This document shows, in pieces, positions 16,874 through 26,072 of a stretch of DNA of 64,000 bases. The stretch's first letter is position 1. Every line of letters begins with the position of its first letter. Source of the stretch: Anaerolineae bacterium (GTDB lineage Bacteria; Chloroflexota; Anaerolineae; Aggregatilineales; Phototrophicaceae); assembly GCA_022823165.1 (NCBI GenBank), contig JAJDXR010000007.1, positions 1 to 64,000 on the forward strand. The letters are read 5' to 3'. Position numbers and translations under genes: made by a program. The notes under the pieces were generated by a model that was not told the DNA's origin, ran no database searches, and saw only the letters and a program-made list of their open reading frames with translations.

Positions 16874-17659
16874 ATGGCGCCGGTTCTAAAGACCACTGAC
16901 GAGTTAAAAATCATGCGCGCAGCGGGCCGCATTGTTGCCGCCGCGCATGAAGAAATGCGCCGGGCGATTGCGCCTGGCCTTACTACCAAGGCGCTCGACA
17001 CGCTGGCGCTGACCGTGCTGCGCGACCACGGCGCCGACCCCTGCTTTTTGGGCTACGCCCCTGGCGATCACCCGCCGTACCCGGCCACCATCACCGCCTG
17101 CATAAACCAGGAATTGGTGCACGGCATCCCTTCCGCTGAGCGCATCCTGGAGGAGGGCGATATCGTCAGTGTGGATGTGGCTTGCTTTTACCAGGGCTAC
17201 GTCGGCGACGCCGCTTTTACGCATCCCGTCGGCGAAATCAGCCGCTCGGCGCGCCGGCTGATGAAGGCGACCGAAAACGCCCTGGCGGCGGCCATCGCGG
17301 CATCGGTCGTCGGCAACCGCATCAGCGACGTCGCCAAAGCCACAGCCAAATCCGCCGCCCGGTCCGGCTACAGCGTCGCGCGCGAATACACCGGCCACGG
17401 CGTCGGCCAAGCCATGCACGAAGAGCCGCAAGTGCCTAATTGGTGGCCCGGCAAGAAGAGCAAAGTCCAATGGCAGGACTACGAACTGCTGCCGGGCATG
17501 ACCTACGCCATTGAGCCCATGTTAATCGCGGGCCGGCCCGACCTGATGGAGCTGGCTGACGGCTGGACGGTCGTCACCAAAGACGGCTCGCTGACCGCGC
17601 ACTTCGAGCACACGGTGGCCATCAGCGAAGATGGCCCGCTGGTTTTGACCTTGCCCTAG
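16874..17659 (+). CDS. map: Methionine aminopeptidase, type I
   Basis: Removes the initiator methionine from nascent proteins when the second residue is small. The five metal ligands of the pita-bread fold are visible: Asp in SVDVACF, Asp in GYVGDAAFT, His in YTGHGVGQ, Glu in YAIEPML and Glu in HFEHTVA. 261 aa; no N-terminal SH3-type zinc extension. It begins 17 nt after adk, completing the usual secY-adk-map run. Confidence 0.97.
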   Translation: MAPVLKTTDELKIMRAAGRIVAAAHEEMRRAIAPGLTTKALDTLALTVLRDHGADPCFLGYAPGDHPPYPATITACINQELVHGIPSAERILEEGDIVSVDVACFYQGYVGDAAFTHPVGEISRSARRLMKATENALAAAIAASVVGNRISDVAKATAKSAARSGYSVAREYTGHGVGQAMHEEPQVPNWWPGKKSKVQWQDYELLPGMTYAIEPMLIAGRPDLMELADGWTVVTKDGSLTAHFEHTVAISEDGPLVLTLP

Positions 17660-17670
17660 CGCAGCCTGGA

Positions 17671-19095
17671 ATGAAACTGACGCTTTCCCTCTTACTATTT
17701 TGGGCGCTAATCTTGACGGTGACGGCGCAGAATCCAGATGCGCGGATCAGCTCAGAGCCCTGCCCGGGTGATTTGCTTCAGCCTGCGGATTCTGAATCGC
17801 ATTGCAGCCGACTGCATATAGCGGCAGATCGGGCGTCGGCGGCCAGTTCCGAGATTTCGATATTCGTCGTCCAACTCCCGGCGCGCCAGGAAAATGGCAA
17901 TGCGCCCATCCTGTATCTGGCGGGCGGCCCGGGTGACGCCGCGTCGGCCGACATCGACTGGTGGCTTAACTCAAGGCTTCGCGACGCTCACGACATCATT
18001 TTGCTTGATCAGCGCGGATCTGGCCGCTCACGCCCGTCGCTCAATTGTCCTGAGTTGGACAAAAGCGACAGCGATGAGCGTTTGAAATCATGCCACAAGC
18101 GCTTGATCGACGCTGGCATTGACCTGGTCGCGTACAACGCTGAGACTATCGCCCGGGATATCGCTGACCTAATCGCGGCGTTGCAACTCGAGCGGGTGAA
18201 CCTCTACGCGCGATCATACGGCGCGCGCCCGGCTCTGTTATTGGCGCGGAAACTGCCGCAACAAATTCGGGCAATGGTGCTCGACAGCGCCTACACTGGC
18301 GCAGAGAGCGCATTGCAAGGCGCCGCCGCCAATGTTGAGCGGTCGCTGCAGCGGCTCTTTGCCGATTGCCGCGCAGACCTCTCTTGTCACTCCGCTTATC
18401 CGCAATTGGCGGCGCAATTTAGCCGGGCGGCAGCGACCCTGGTCGCCAAGCCAGTAGCAGTCGCCGGCATACTGCCGAACGCTTTATTGCAGCTGGACGG
18501 CGACAGCTTCGCCCACCTGCTGCGTAATATGCTGGCGGATGCGAATACGCTGCCCCACGTACCAGCCCTGATCGCCTCCGTCGCGGCAGCGGACTACGAT
18601 GACCTGGCTTTCCTGGGTCTTAACCTGCCTGGGCAGCAGTCCTTTGGCTCGGACAGTCACAGCGAAGGCTTGTTTTTTAGCGCTCTCTGCCCTGATGAAA
18701 CCGCGCTCACCAGCGCTGCGGAGATTAAGACGAGCGCGGAAGATCTTCCCAGCGTGTTTCTGCCGTTGCTAGAGTCTGCGCTTGATCTTCTGGCGGATTG
18801 TGAAAGCTGGCTTGATTCGCGTGCCGGCATCAGCTTTGAGCCGCCGCCGGAAGCTATTCCCACGCTTTATCTGGCCGGCGCCTATGATCCGATTGCGCCG
18901 GCAGTGACGGTCTTGCCCGCGTCTCCGCCGGTTTGGTCGGCGCTGTTCCCACACCTTGGCCATGGTGTGCTGGAATACGAAACTTGCGCCGAGGCCCTGA
19001 TGAGCGCGTTTCTGGCGGACCCGGCGCAACCGCCTTCAGTTGGCTGCTGGCAAGAACTCGGCCCGCCCGAATTCTTCATCCGTGAAAACGAATGA
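17671..19095 (+). CDS. Secreted alpha/beta hydrolase, TAP-like
   Basis: A 474-residue protein with a signal peptide (MKLTLSLLLFWALILTVTAQ, cleavage near AQN). YLAGGPG and LDQRGSGRSRPSLNC are the oxyanion-hole and cap-entry motifs of tripeptidyl-aminopeptidase/proline-iminopeptidase hydrolases; nucleophile Ser is in YARSYGARPALLLA, acid in GAYDPIAP and His in HLGHGV. The elbow reads ARSYG rather than GxSxG. Several cysteines fit an exported protein. It lies where infA is normally found, inside the ribosomal run 12 nt behind map, so it may be co-transcribed. Substrate unknown; peptidase or esterase are both possible. Confidence 0.85.
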   Translation: MKLTLSLLLFWALILTVTAQNPDARISSEPCPGDLLQPADSESHCSRLHIAADRASAASSEISIFVVQLPARQENGNAPILYLAGGPGDAASADIDWWLNSRLRDAHDIILLDQRGSGRSRPSLNCPELDKSDSDERLKSCHKRLIDAGIDLVAYNAETIARDIADLIAALQLERVNLYARSYGARPALLLARKLPQQIRAMVLDSAYTGAESALQGAAANVERSLQRLFADCRADLSCHSAYPQLAAQFSRAAATLVAKPVAVAGILPNALLQLDGDSFAHLLRNMLADANTLPHVPALIASVAAADYDDLAFLGLNLPGQQSFGSDSHSEGLFFSALCPDETALTSAAEIKTSAEDLPSVFLPLLESALDLLADCESWLDSRAGISFEPPPEAIPTLYLAGAYDPIAPAVTVLPASPPVWSALFPHLGHGVLEYETCAEALMSAFLADPAQPPSVGCWQELGPPEFFIRENE

Positions 19096-19115
19096 TTCGC
19101 CCAAAGAATAATCCT

Positions 19116-19143
19116 TTGACAGCGCCATTTTCTATGATACAAT
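19116..19143 (+). promoter_or_regulatory. Promoter of the rpmJ-rpsM-rpsK-rpoA operon
   Basis: TTGACA (19116-19121), a 16-bp spacer and TACAAT (19138-19143) preceded by TGA, forming an extended -10. Transcription would begin near 19150 with a leader of about 150 nt before rpmJ. This separates the alpha-operon genes from the spc run and the hydrolase. Confidence 0.85.
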
Positions 19144-19298
19144 GCCCGGTCGTTGTCGCCTGTCCCGCCGCAGTATCGGGGCAGCCGGGAACTGACCAAT
19201 CCATGGCTAGTCAGTGGATAGCGCGTCTGTGAGCGGATGGGCTTGCAGCTGGCGCGCTTTGTAATGCAATCAAGTAGAGCGAAACCGAGGCGGAACCC

Positions 19299-19412
19299 AT
19301 GAAAGTATCAGCCAGCGTGAAACGCCGTTGCCCGAAATGCCGGATCATCAAACGCAACCGCCGCGTGATGGTCATCTGCGAAAACCCCAAGCACAAGCAG
19401 CGGCAGGGTTAA
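19299..19412 (+). CDS. rpmJ: 50S ribosomal protein L36, zinc (C+) form
   Basis: The 37-residue product [20 protein letters not shown] followed by [17 protein letters not shown] is L36, a small 50S protein that binds one zinc ion through three Cys and one His (CPKC, C near residue 27, H near residue 33). GAGG lies 8 nt before ATG. First gene behind the 19116 promoter; infA, usually its neighbour, is missing. Confidence 0.96.
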   Translation: MKVSASVKRRCPKCRIIKRNRRVMVICENPKHKQRQG

Positions 19413-19440
19413 ACCCTGTTAGCACATAAGGAGTTGATTC

Positions 19441-19827
19441 ATGGCTCGTATTGAAGGCGTCGACCTGCCGCGGGACAAACGGGTCGTCATAGGCTTGACC
19501 TATATTTACGGCATAGGCAAATCCACCAGCCAGAAACTCTTGGATTTAGCCGGTATCGACCACAGTACGCGTGTGCGGGATCTCAGCGAAGGCGAAGTCC
19601 AGCGCTTGCGAGAGTTGATCGGCACGCTGACGATCGAAGGCGATCTGCGGCGGCAGACCCAGTTGAATATCAAGCGCTTGATGGAGATCAATTCTTATCG
19701 CGGTCTGCGGCATCGTCGGCGTCTGCCAGTGCGCGGCCAGCGTACTCGCACCAACGGGCGTACGCGGCGCGGCAAAAAGCAGACGGTGGCCGGGCGCGGC
19801 CGGCGGCGCGGCGCAACTAAAAAGTAA
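19441..19827 (+). CDS. rpsM: 30S ribosomal protein S13
   Basis: S13 forms bridges between the 30S head and the 50S subunit and touches P-site t[37 protein letters not shown] and [20 protein letters not shown] followed by N are the family signatures; basic tail ends RGATKK. 128 aa. AAGGAG precedes the ATG. A 117-bp gap to rpsK follows. Confidence 0.98.
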   Translation: MARIEGVDLPRDKRVVIGLTYIYGIGKSTSQKLLDLAGIDHSTRVRDLSEGEVQRLRELIGTLTIEGDLRRQTQLNIKRLMEINSYRGLRHRRRLPVRGQRTRTNGRTRRGKKQTVAGRGRRRGATKK

Positions 19828-19944
19828 GCGGGCCGTATACCAGGCGGCGCGGGGCGTATCAGCCGGCGTTTAGCGGGCATTGTTGGTCGGGAAGGTCCTG
19901 ACCTGGCAGCAGAGACGAATCACTAGAGCATTTGGAGCGTTTAG

Positions 19945-20343
19945 ATGGCAAGAGCGAGAAGAACCAGTCGCAGTGCGGGCAGGCGCGTTTTCAAGAATAT
20001 ACCTTATGGTCAAGCGCATATTTACGCCACCTTCAACAACACCATCGTTTCCATGACTGATCAGTCAGGCAACGTGATTACCTGGGCCAGCGCCGGCACC
20101 TCCGGCTTTGCGGGCAGCCGTAAAAATACGCCCTATGCGGCGCGTATGGCGGCGGAAACGGCTGCGTCCAATTCGCAGCAGCATGGTATGAAAGAAGTGG
20201 ACATCTTTGTGAAGGGTCCCGGACCCGGTCGTGAAGCGGCTATCCGGTCGATACAGCAGAGTGGGTTGAAGGTACGTTCAATCACGGACGTGACGCCGGT
20301 GCCTCATAACGGTGTCCGCCCGCCCAAGCGCCGGCGCGTATAG
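19945..20343 (+). CDS. rpsK: 30S ribosomal protein S11
   Basis: S11 lies on the platform near the mRNA exit and anti-Shine-Dalgarno helix. Residues [40 protein letters not shown] and [17 protein letters not shown] are diagnostic; 132 aa. The next gene is rpoA 20 nt away, so rpsD (S4), normally between them, is not here. Confidence 0.98.
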   Translation: MARARRTSRSAGRRVFKNIPYGQAHIYATFNNTIVSMTDQSGNVITWASAGTSGFAGSRKNTPYAARMAAETAASNSQQHGMKEVDIFVKGPGPGREAAIRSIQQSGLKVRSITDVTPVPHNGVRPPKRRRV

Positions 20344-20363
20344 TCGAAAGGTACTCCGCCACT

Positions 20364-21383
20364 ATGGTTATTTCGTCAGACCCCGCAGCGGTCAGCGCAA
20401 GCTCGGTCAATGCAAATCTGGTTACCGCCAATATGGTGCTTCCGCATCAGGTGGAGAGCCAGAATATCACCAAGGATTACGGTCGTTTTGTCATCAGCCC
20501 TTTGGAAAGCGGCTATGGCTTGACGCTGGGAAACGCTCTGCGCCGGATTCTGCTGTCGTCCTTGCCCGGCGCGGCGGTTACCAGCATTCGCGTCTCGGAT
20601 GTACATCACGAATTCTCCGAGATTCCGTCCGTGCGCGAAGATATGACCCAGCTGATTTTGCAAGTCAAGCAGTTGCGGTTAATCTTGATGGGCGCGGAAA
20701 GCGCCCGCATGCGCCTTGAGCACCGTGGCGCTGAAGGCACAGTAACCGCTGCTGATATCCAGGCTCCGGCGGAAGTTCAGATTGAAAATCCCAGCCTCTA
20801 TTTGTTCACGGTGGACGACCGCGACGTCAACATTGAAGTGGAATTCGAGGTCCAAACCGGACGTGGCTTCAGCCCGGCCGAAGATCGCGGCCGCTTGCCC
20901 ATCGGCGAGCTGCCGGTGGATGCCGTCTTCAGCCCGATAAAGCGGGTGAACTACGAAGTCGAGCGCGCGCGTGTAGGCCAGCGGACCAACTATGACCGAC
21001 TGGTGCTAGAGGTATGGACCGACGGCACGATTCGGCCGGAAGAAGCGGTCGCGCAATCGGCGCAGATCCTGATGCACCATCTCAAGGTCATCGCCGGCGT
21101 TGATGAAGACTGGTTCCAATCTATTGAGCTGCCGCCGCAATTTGAAGATGAACCGACCTACCCGCCGCTCTACGACAAACCTATCGAAGAATTGGATCTG
21201 AGCGTACGCGTGTTTAACTCCTTGAAGCGCACCGGCATCACCTCAGTCGGCGATGTGCTCGATATGTTGAATCGCGGTCAGGATGCTATGCTGGCCATCC
21301 GCAATTTTGGCGAGAAGTCGCTGGACGAGCTGGAAGAAAAGCTGCAAGAGAAGAATTACTGGCCGCACGACAAGGCAGAATAA
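20364..21383 (+). CDS. rpoA: RNA polymerase alpha subunit
   Basis: Alpha dimerises to start RNA polymerase assembly. The NTD carries YGRFVISPLESGYGLTLGNA and RRILLSSLPGAAVTSIRV; the alpha-CTD near residues 270-335 shows LDLSVRVFNSLKRTGITSVG and IRNFGEKSLDELEEKL, the UP-element/activator-contact fold. 339 aa. From ATG 20364 it has about 20 extra residues (serine/alanine-rich) before the usual MVLPHQV start at 20433; neither start has an ideal ribosome-binding site, but AAAGG precedes the first. Confidence 0.97.
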   Translation: MVISSDPAAVSASSVNANLVTANMVLPHQVESQNITKDYGRFVISPLESGYGLTLGNALRRILLSSLPGAAVTSIRVSDVHHEFSEIPSVREDMTQLILQVKQLRLILMGAESARMRLEHRGAEGTVTAADIQAPAEVQIENPSLYLFTVDDRDVNIEVEFEVQTGRGFSPAEDRGRLPIGELPVDAVFSPIKRVNYEVERARVGQRTNYDRLVLEVWTDGTIRPEEAVAQSAQILMHHLKVIAGVDEDWFQSIELPPQFEDEPTYPPLYDKPIEELDLSVRVFNSLKRTGITSVGDVLDMLNRGQDAMLAIRNFGEKSLDELEEKLQEKNYWPHDKAE

Positions 21384-21403
21384 CAGGTAAGTGAGGCGTA
21401 ATT

Positions 21404-21811
21404 ATGCGACATCGTCACCACGGCAAGAAGCTCAATCGCAGCGGCAGCCACCGTAAAGCCCTGCGCATGAATCTGGCCAGCGAGCTTTTTACGCACGGGC
21501 GCATCAAGACCACCTTCCATAAAGCCAAATTCGTTCAGGGGTACGCCGAACGCTTGATCACCATCGCCAAACGCGGTCTGGCCAAGGCCGAAGCCATCGA
21601 CGATCAATTGGTCGCTGTGCACGCCCGGCGGCAGGTAGCCCGGCGCTTAAACAACAATCGCGTCCTGGTCGGCAAGGTATTCGATGAATTGGCGCCGCTT
21701 TACGCCGAGCGCCCGGGCGGTTATACGCGCATCCTGAAGCTCGGACCCCGCAAAGGGGACAACGCCGAAATGGCTTTGATCGAGCTGGTTGATTACTCGA
21801 CTGATGACTGA
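21404..21811 (+). CDS. rplQ: 50S ribosomal protein L17
   Basis: L17 lies at the tunnel exit. MRHRHHGKKLNRSGSHRKAL, ELFTHGRIKTTFHKAK and the C-terminal YTRILKLGPRKGDNAEMALI are typical; 135 aa. Follows rpoA by 20 nt with GTGAGG as ribosome-binding site; truA follows by 14 nt. Confidence 0.98.
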   Translation: MRHRHHGKKLNRSGSHRKALRMNLASELFTHGRIKTTFHKAKFVQGYAERLITIAKRGLAKAEAIDDQLVAVHARRQVARRLNNNRVLVGKVFDELAPLYAERPGGYTRILKLGPRKGDNAEMALIELVDYSTDD

Positions 21812-21825
21812 GCGGGCGGCCTGAA

Positions 21826-22656
21826 ATGAAGCGTTACGCCGCCGTCCTGGCATACGACGGAAGCGAGTATCAGGGCTTTCAACGGCAGCCTGCGCCAACG
21901 CCGACCATTCAGGCGGCGGTTGAGGCGGCTGTGGCGGGTGTCACTCGTCAGGCTGCGACGGTCATCGGCGCCGGGCGCACTGATACCGGTGTGCATGCGC
22001 TGGGGCAGGTCATCGCCTTTGATGTCGATTGGAATCATAGCGAGGACGACCTTTTGCGCGCGATCAATTCTCAGCTGCCCCTTGACATTGCCCTGCAGCG
22101 GCTTTGGCGGCAGGATGGCTTTCATCCACGCTACGACGCCCGATGGCGGCAATACGCCTATCGTATCGCCACGGTCAAAGCGCGCAATCCGCTGCTGAAT
22201 CGCCGCGCATGGCAGTTGCCGGGCGAGCGGCTGAACCTGGATGCGCTGCGGGCGGCAGCGGCGAAATGCCTGGGCGAGCATGACTTTGGCGCCTTCGGTA
22301 CGCCGCCGCGGCCAGGAAGCGGCAACACAGTGCGACAAGTTTTCCAATCGCGCTGGGAGACGGCAGCCAAGGATTACGGATGGGAATACACCTATCGGAT
22401 TCGAGGCACGGCCTTCCTGTACCACATGGCGCGCCGGCTGGTGGGGACGATGGTGCAGGTCGGGCGAGGGAAGCTCTCGCTCCAAGGCTTTGAAGATATC
22501 CTGCGCCGCTGCGATATTGAGCGCGCGAAAGTGCTGGCGCCGCCGCAGGGATTAGTGCTGGAAGCGGTTGGCTATCAACCGCGCAGCCTGAGGCAGATAC
22601 AAACCGGTGAACTTGCAGCCTGCGCGGCGCTTACACCGCTGGAGGAAACTATATGA
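21826..22656 (+). CDS. truA: tRNA pseudouridine synthase A
   Basis: TruA makes pseudouridine at positions 38-40 of the tRNA anticodon arm. The catalytic aspartate is in [15 protein letters not shown] (about residue 53), preceded by [13 protein letters not shown] and followed by the [19 protein letters not shown] motif near the C-terminus. 276 aa. The rplQ-truA-rplM-rpsI order matches that of many Gram-positive-type genomes; the stop overlaps rplM as ATGA. Confidence 0.96.
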   Translation: MKRYAAVLAYDGSEYQGFQRQPAPTPTIQAAVEAAVAGVTRQAATVIGAGRTDTGVHALGQVIAFDVDWNHSEDDLLRAINSQLPLDIALQRLWRQDGFHPRYDARWRQYAYRIATVKARNPLLNRRAWQLPGERLNLDALRAAAAKCLGEHDFGAFGTPPRPGSGNTVRQVFQSRWETAAKDYGWEYTYRIRGTAFLYHMARRLVGTMVQVGRGKLSLQGFEDILRRCDIERAKVLAPPQGLVLEAVGYQPRSLRQIQTGELAACAALTPLEETI

Positions 22657-23096
22657 GACAGCAAGTCCAGAAGACCTACGCCACGACGCCGGCTGTCATT
22701 GAGCGGCGCTGGTGGGTGATTGACGCCAAGGGTATGACCTTGGGGCGCGTCGCTTCCAAAGTGGCGCCGCTGCTGCGCGGTACGCACAAACCCTACTTTA
22801 CGCCCCATCTTGATACCGGCGACTACGTCATCATCGTCAATGCCGACAAGATCCACGTGACCGGCAAGCGTATGGACCAAAAGGTTTATTACCGTCACAG
22901 CGGTTATCCCGGCGGACTCAAAAGCCTGACTCTGCGCGAGCTGATGTCTCGCTATCCCAACCGCGCTATGAAGTACGCTATCAAGGGCATGCTGCCCAAG
23001 GGTCCGCTCGGGCGGCAGATGTTCAAAAAACTGAAGGTATATGCTGGCGGTGACCATCCGCATCAAGCGCAGCAGCCCCAGACCTTGGAAATTTAA
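22653..23096 (+). CDS. rplM: 50S ribosomal protein L13
   Basis: L13 is an early 50S assembly protein. [40 protein letters not shown] and [20 protein letters not shown] are family signatures; 147 aa. The ATG overlaps the truA stop (ATGA), so translation is probably coupled. rpsI follows across a structured 86-nt gap. Confidence 0.98.
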   Translation: MRQQVQKTYATTPAVIERRWWVIDAKGMTLGRVASKVAPLLRGTHKPYFTPHLDTGDYVIIVNADKIHVTGKRMDQKVYYRHSGYPGGLKSLTLRELMSRYPNRAMKYAIKGMLPKGPLGRQMFKKLKVYAGGDHPHQAQQPQTLEI

Positions 23097-23120
23097 GACC
23101 ATTGCCAGAAGTACAGCCGC

Positions 23121-23160
23121 CGCTCGCAGGCACTTGCCAAGGCCAGTACGGCTGCGAGCG
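23121..23160 (+). promoter_or_regulatory. Inverted repeat in the rplM-rpsI gap
   Basis: CGCTCGCAG (23121-23129) and CTGCGAGCG (23152-23160) are perfect 9-bp complements around a 22-nt loop that can pair further (GGC...GCC). It ends 22 nt before the rpsI start. A leader structure for S9/L13 control is possible; no U-tract follows. Confidence 0.45.
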
Positions 23161-23182
23161 TGGACCCACGAGGAGCGATTAG

Positions 23183-23578
23183 ATGTCAGCACAGTATTAT
23201 GAAGGTATCGGCCGCCGCAAATCGGCTTCAGCGCGTGTTCGGCTGTTCCCGGGCGGTACCGGCCGGTTCATCATCAACGGCAAAGAGGGCGGGGAGTATC
23301 TGCCGCGGCTCGGCGATATGGAAACCTGCATCGCGCCTCTGACTCACATCGGGCAGGAACGCAGCTATGATGTGTCAGTTCATGTGAACGGCGGCGGGAT
23401 CACCGGGCAACGCGACGCCATTCTGCTCGGCATCGCGCGCGCGCTGGAAAAGATTGACCCTGACCTGCGAGGCGCGCTCAAGCGGGAGGGGTTCCTGTCC
23501 CGCGACGCTCGTGTCAAAGAGCGCAAGAAGCCGGGCTTGAAACGCGCTCGCAAAGCGCCCACCTACACCAAACGCTAG
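23183..23578 (+). CDS. rpsI: 30S ribosomal protein S9
   Basis: S9 has a C-terminal tail that touches the P-site tRNA anticodon loop; here it ends KAPTYTKR, close to the usual (K/R)xP(Q/T)(F/Y)SKR. YEGIGRRKSASARVRLFPG and the GGGITGQRDAILLGIARAL core are typical; 131 aa. GAGGAG lies 6-10 nt before the ATG. Last gene of the ribosomal superoperon. Confidence 0.97.
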   Translation: MSAQYYEGIGRRKSASARVRLFPGGTGRFIINGKEGGEYLPRLGDMETCIAPLTHIGQERSYDVSVHVNGGGITGQRDAILLGIARALEKIDPDLRGALKREGFLSRDARVKERKKPGLKRARKAPTYTKR

Positions 23579-23770
23579 CAGCATTGTTTTGAATCGCTGT
23601 CGCGTCATCAGCCGGATGCCTGGATTGGGGTGCCTGGCTGATTTGTCTTGGCCACGCGCGCAGCCTCATCTGTCGCTTGACGAATCAAGCGCTAGCGCGC
23701 ATGATTGGCTCACACAGCAGGCGCTCGTCGGCAAGCGGCGACTGCGGCATGCCGGGCGGAACCTACAGAC

Positions 23771-25225
23771 ATGATCACAATCATTGGATTGGGACCCGGG
23801 TCGATTGGGCATTTGACAGGCCAGGCTTGGGACAAACTCCAGGCAGCCGACACGGTTTACCTGCGCACAGCGCGCCATCCCTGCGTCGGCCAGCTGCCGG
23901 CTTCGCTTAACTGGCTCAGCTTTGACGAGGTCTACCAGACCTGCCAGCGCTTTGAAGATGTCTACGCGGAAATTGCTGAACGCCTGCTGAGAGCTGCCGA
24001 GCGTGATGGACAAGTGGTCTACGCTGTCCCTGGCGACCCGCTGGTGGGTGAGGCCAGCGTCGCCCGCCTTATCAAACGGGCGCGCGAGAGAGCGCTTGAA
24101 CTCGAGATAGTTCACGGCCTCAGCTTCATTGAGCCCTGTTTGTCGCTGGTCGGCCACGATGCGCTCGATGGCTTGCAAATTCTGGACGCGCTAAGCGTCG
24201 CCGAACAATACCATCCGCCCATCAACCCGGCGCTGCCGGCCCTGCTGGCGCAAGTCTACAGCCGCGATGTCGCCTCGAATCTCAAGCTGACGCTAATGAA
24301 CCAGTACCCCGACGAATTCCGGGTGTCGCTCGTTCATGCGGCGGGCGATGCTGAGGCCAGCGTCGAATCGCTGCGCCTCTTTGAGATCGACCGCAGCTCA
24401 AAAATCGGCATCACCACAACCCTGTATTTGCCGGCGCTGGGAGCGCTCAGCAGCTTCGAATCCCTGCAGAACATCATCGCCCATTTGCGCGCGCCCGAAG
24501 GTTGCCCCTGGGATCGCGAACAGACGCATCAATCGCTGCGACCCTTTCTCATCGAAGAAACTTACGAAGTCCTGGATACCTTGGATGCCGACAAGCCGCA
24601 GGCGCTCTGCCAGGAATTGGGCGACCTGCTGCTGCAGATACTCTTGCACACTCAAATCGCCATTGATGAGGGCGAATTCTATATGTCGGACTTGCTGCGG
24701 CAACTGAACGAAAAGATGCTGCGCCGTCACCCGCATGTTTTCGGCGATGTGGCGCCCACCAGCGACCTGGCGCAGTTGTCGCGGATTTGGAACGAAGTCA
24801 AGGCGGCGGAAAAAGCCGGTTCCCCGCAGCAAGGCGAATCGCTCCTGGACGGTGTTTCCCAAGCCGCGCCGGCGCTTTTTGTCGCCCAGCGTTATTCCGC
24901 CCGCGCCGCCAAAGCCGGCTTTGATTGGCCCGATATCGCTGGCGTCGAAGCCAAATTCAAAGAAGAACTGGCTGAGGCGCTGGCGGCTGAGACCAGGGAG
25001 GAGCGCGTCAACGAGCTGGGCGATTTGCTCTTCGTCACGGTCAATTGGCTGCGCTGGCTGGGCATAGACGATCCGGAGAGTCTGCTGCGCGGCATCAACG
25101 CCAAATTCTATCGCCGCTTCAAGCACGTGGAGACGCAGGCTGCCAAACAGGGAAAGCCGCTGGGCGACTTTTCCCTGGACGAGCTCGACCGCTGGTGGCG
25201 GGAGGCCAAGCGCGCAGGCTTGTGA
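23771..25225 (+). CDS. mazG: MazG nucleotide pyrophosphohydrolase fused to a tetrapyrrole-methylase-like domain (YabN type)
   Basis: Two-part protein of 484 aa. Residues 1 to about 220 resemble SAM-dependent tetrapyrrole methylases (ITIIGLGPGSIGHLTGQAW, YAVPGDPLVGEASV), although the role of that half in YabN-like fusions is not settled. From about 235 on are tandem MazG all-alpha domains, with ExxE and ELGDLL metal-binding motifs (EETYE...QELGDLLLQILLHTQ and again EELAEAL...NELGDLLFVTVNWL). MazG hydrolyses non-canonical or excess NTPs to NMP and PPi. ATG 23771 is chosen because MITIIGLGPGS is the domain start; an open frame upstream lacks homology. Confidence 0.92.
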   Translation: MITIIGLGPGSIGHLTGQAWDKLQAADTVYLRTARHPCVGQLPASLNWLSFDEVYQTCQRFEDVYAEIAERLLRAAERDGQVVYAVPGDPLVGEASVARLIKRARERALELEIVHGLSFIEPCLSLVGHDALDGLQILDALSVAEQYHPPINPALPALLAQVYSRDVASNLKLTLMNQYPDEFRVSLVHAAGDAEASVESLRLFEIDRSSKIGITTTLYLPALGALSSFESLQNIIAHLRAPEGCPWDREQTHQSLRPFLIEETYEVLDTLDADKPQALCQELGDLLLQILLHTQIAIDEGEFYMSDLLRQLNEKMLRRHPHVFGDVAPTSDLAQLSRIWNEVKAAEKAGSPQQGESLLDGVSQAAPALFVAQRYSARAAKAGFDWPDIAGVEAKFKEELAEALAAETREERVNELGDLLFVTVNWLRWLGIDDPESLLRGINAKFYRRFKHVETQAAKQGKPLGDFSLDELDRWWREAKRAGL

Positions 25226-26001
25226 GCGATCAAGCAAGCGCCACCCTGGAGGGCCGCCTGTCGGTAGCAGCTGCGATCAAGGCGGGCTGGCGCGATGTCC
25301 ATCAGATTCTGATTGATCAGAAGAAGCGCTACGATCGGCGGCTCAGCGCCTTGCTGCGTCAGGCGGAGGCTGCGGATATATCAGTCGCCTTTGTGTCTGC
25401 TGACCACATTCAGTCGCGAGCTAGCGGCGCCACTCACGGAGGCGTCCTGGCTGAGGCCAGCGAACGCAGATTTTGCCGGCTGGCGGATTTGCTGCCCGCT
25501 GACCGAGCGGCTTTCATAGTCATGCTGGACGGCATTGAGGACCCCTACAACTTCGCCGGCGCGGTCCGCTGCCTGTATGCGGCTGGCGTGGATGGCCTCG
25601 TTCTCCGCCCGCGAAACTGGACCAGCGCCAGCGCCGTCGTCGGCCGGGCCAGCGCCGGCGCCATTGAGCGGCTGCCGCTGGCGATCGCGGAGACCGCGGG
25701 GCATGCGGCGGACTACTATCGCGCGCGGGGATTACAAATCGCCGTCGCCGCCAAGTCGGCGCGTTCTCGCGCTCCTGCCCAAGCGGACTTAAGCCAGCCT
25801 AGTTTTCTGCTCATCGGCGGCGAGCGGCGCGGCGTGACGCGCTCCTTCGCCCGCTCCGCCGATCTGACGCTGGAGATTCCCTACGGGCGTGACTTCGACC
25901 AATCCCTGGGCGCGGTGGCTGCCACAGCTGTCATCGCCTTCGAAGTCAAGCGCCAGCGCGATGCCGCCCTGGGCCAGGACAAGAGGCGGGCGATTTTCTG
26001 A
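25222..26001 (+). CDS. SpoU-family (TrmH-like) RNA 2'-O-methyltransferase
   Basis: A SPOUT-class methyltransferase of 259 aa from GTG 25222, which overlaps the mazG stop as GTGA. The N-terminal substrate-binding part (to about residue 90) is followed by the trefoil-knot domain: VMLDGIEDPYNFAGAVRCL (motif 1), SFLLIGGERRGVTRS (motif 2) and QSLGAVAATAVIAFEV (motif 3). Motif 3 normally reads SLNVS/A; the Asn is Gly here. The target could be 23S rRNA or tRNA and cannot be chosen from sequence. No good ribosome-binding site is near the GTG, fitting translational coupling to mazG. Confidence 0.85.
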   Translation: MSDQASATLEGRLSVAAAIKAGWRDVHQILIDQKKRYDRRLSALLRQAEAADISVAFVSADHIQSRASGATHGGVLAEASERRFCRLADLLPADRAAFIVMLDGIEDPYNFAGAVRCLYAAGVDGLVLRPRNWTSASAVVGRASAGAIERLPLAIAETAGHAADYYRARGLQIAVAAKSARSRAPAQADLSQPSFLLIGGERRGVTRSFARSADLTLEIPYGRDFDQSLGAVAATAVIAFEVKRQRDAALGQDKRRAIF

Positions 26002-26010
26002 CGCGAAGTC

Positions 26011-26050
26011 GCAACCTCTGCTAGTATGCCTACTGATTCTCAAAGGTTGC
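26011..26050 (+). promoter_or_regulatory. Candidate promoter inside an inverted repeat
   Basis: An extended -10, TGCTAGTAT (TAGTAT at 26022-26027), lies between GCAACCT (26011-26017) and AGGTTGC (26044-26050), perfect 7-bp complements. The arrangement could be an operator or a leader stem ahead of the nucleotidyltransferase gene. No good -35 is visible. Confidence 0.35.
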
Positions 26051-26072
26051 TTGTAGAAACAGGAGAGGCGCC

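Noticed and set aside
19885..19912. GGTCGGGAAGGTCCTGACCTGG followed by CAGCAG in the rpsM-rpsK gap resembles SRP (4.5S) RNA
   Set aside because: The order of motifs is wrong: SRP RNA has AGGTCC-GGAA-GGAGCAGCC. Here the GGAA lies before GTCC and the AGCAG comes too late to form the asymmetric loop. It is probably a chance resemblance.
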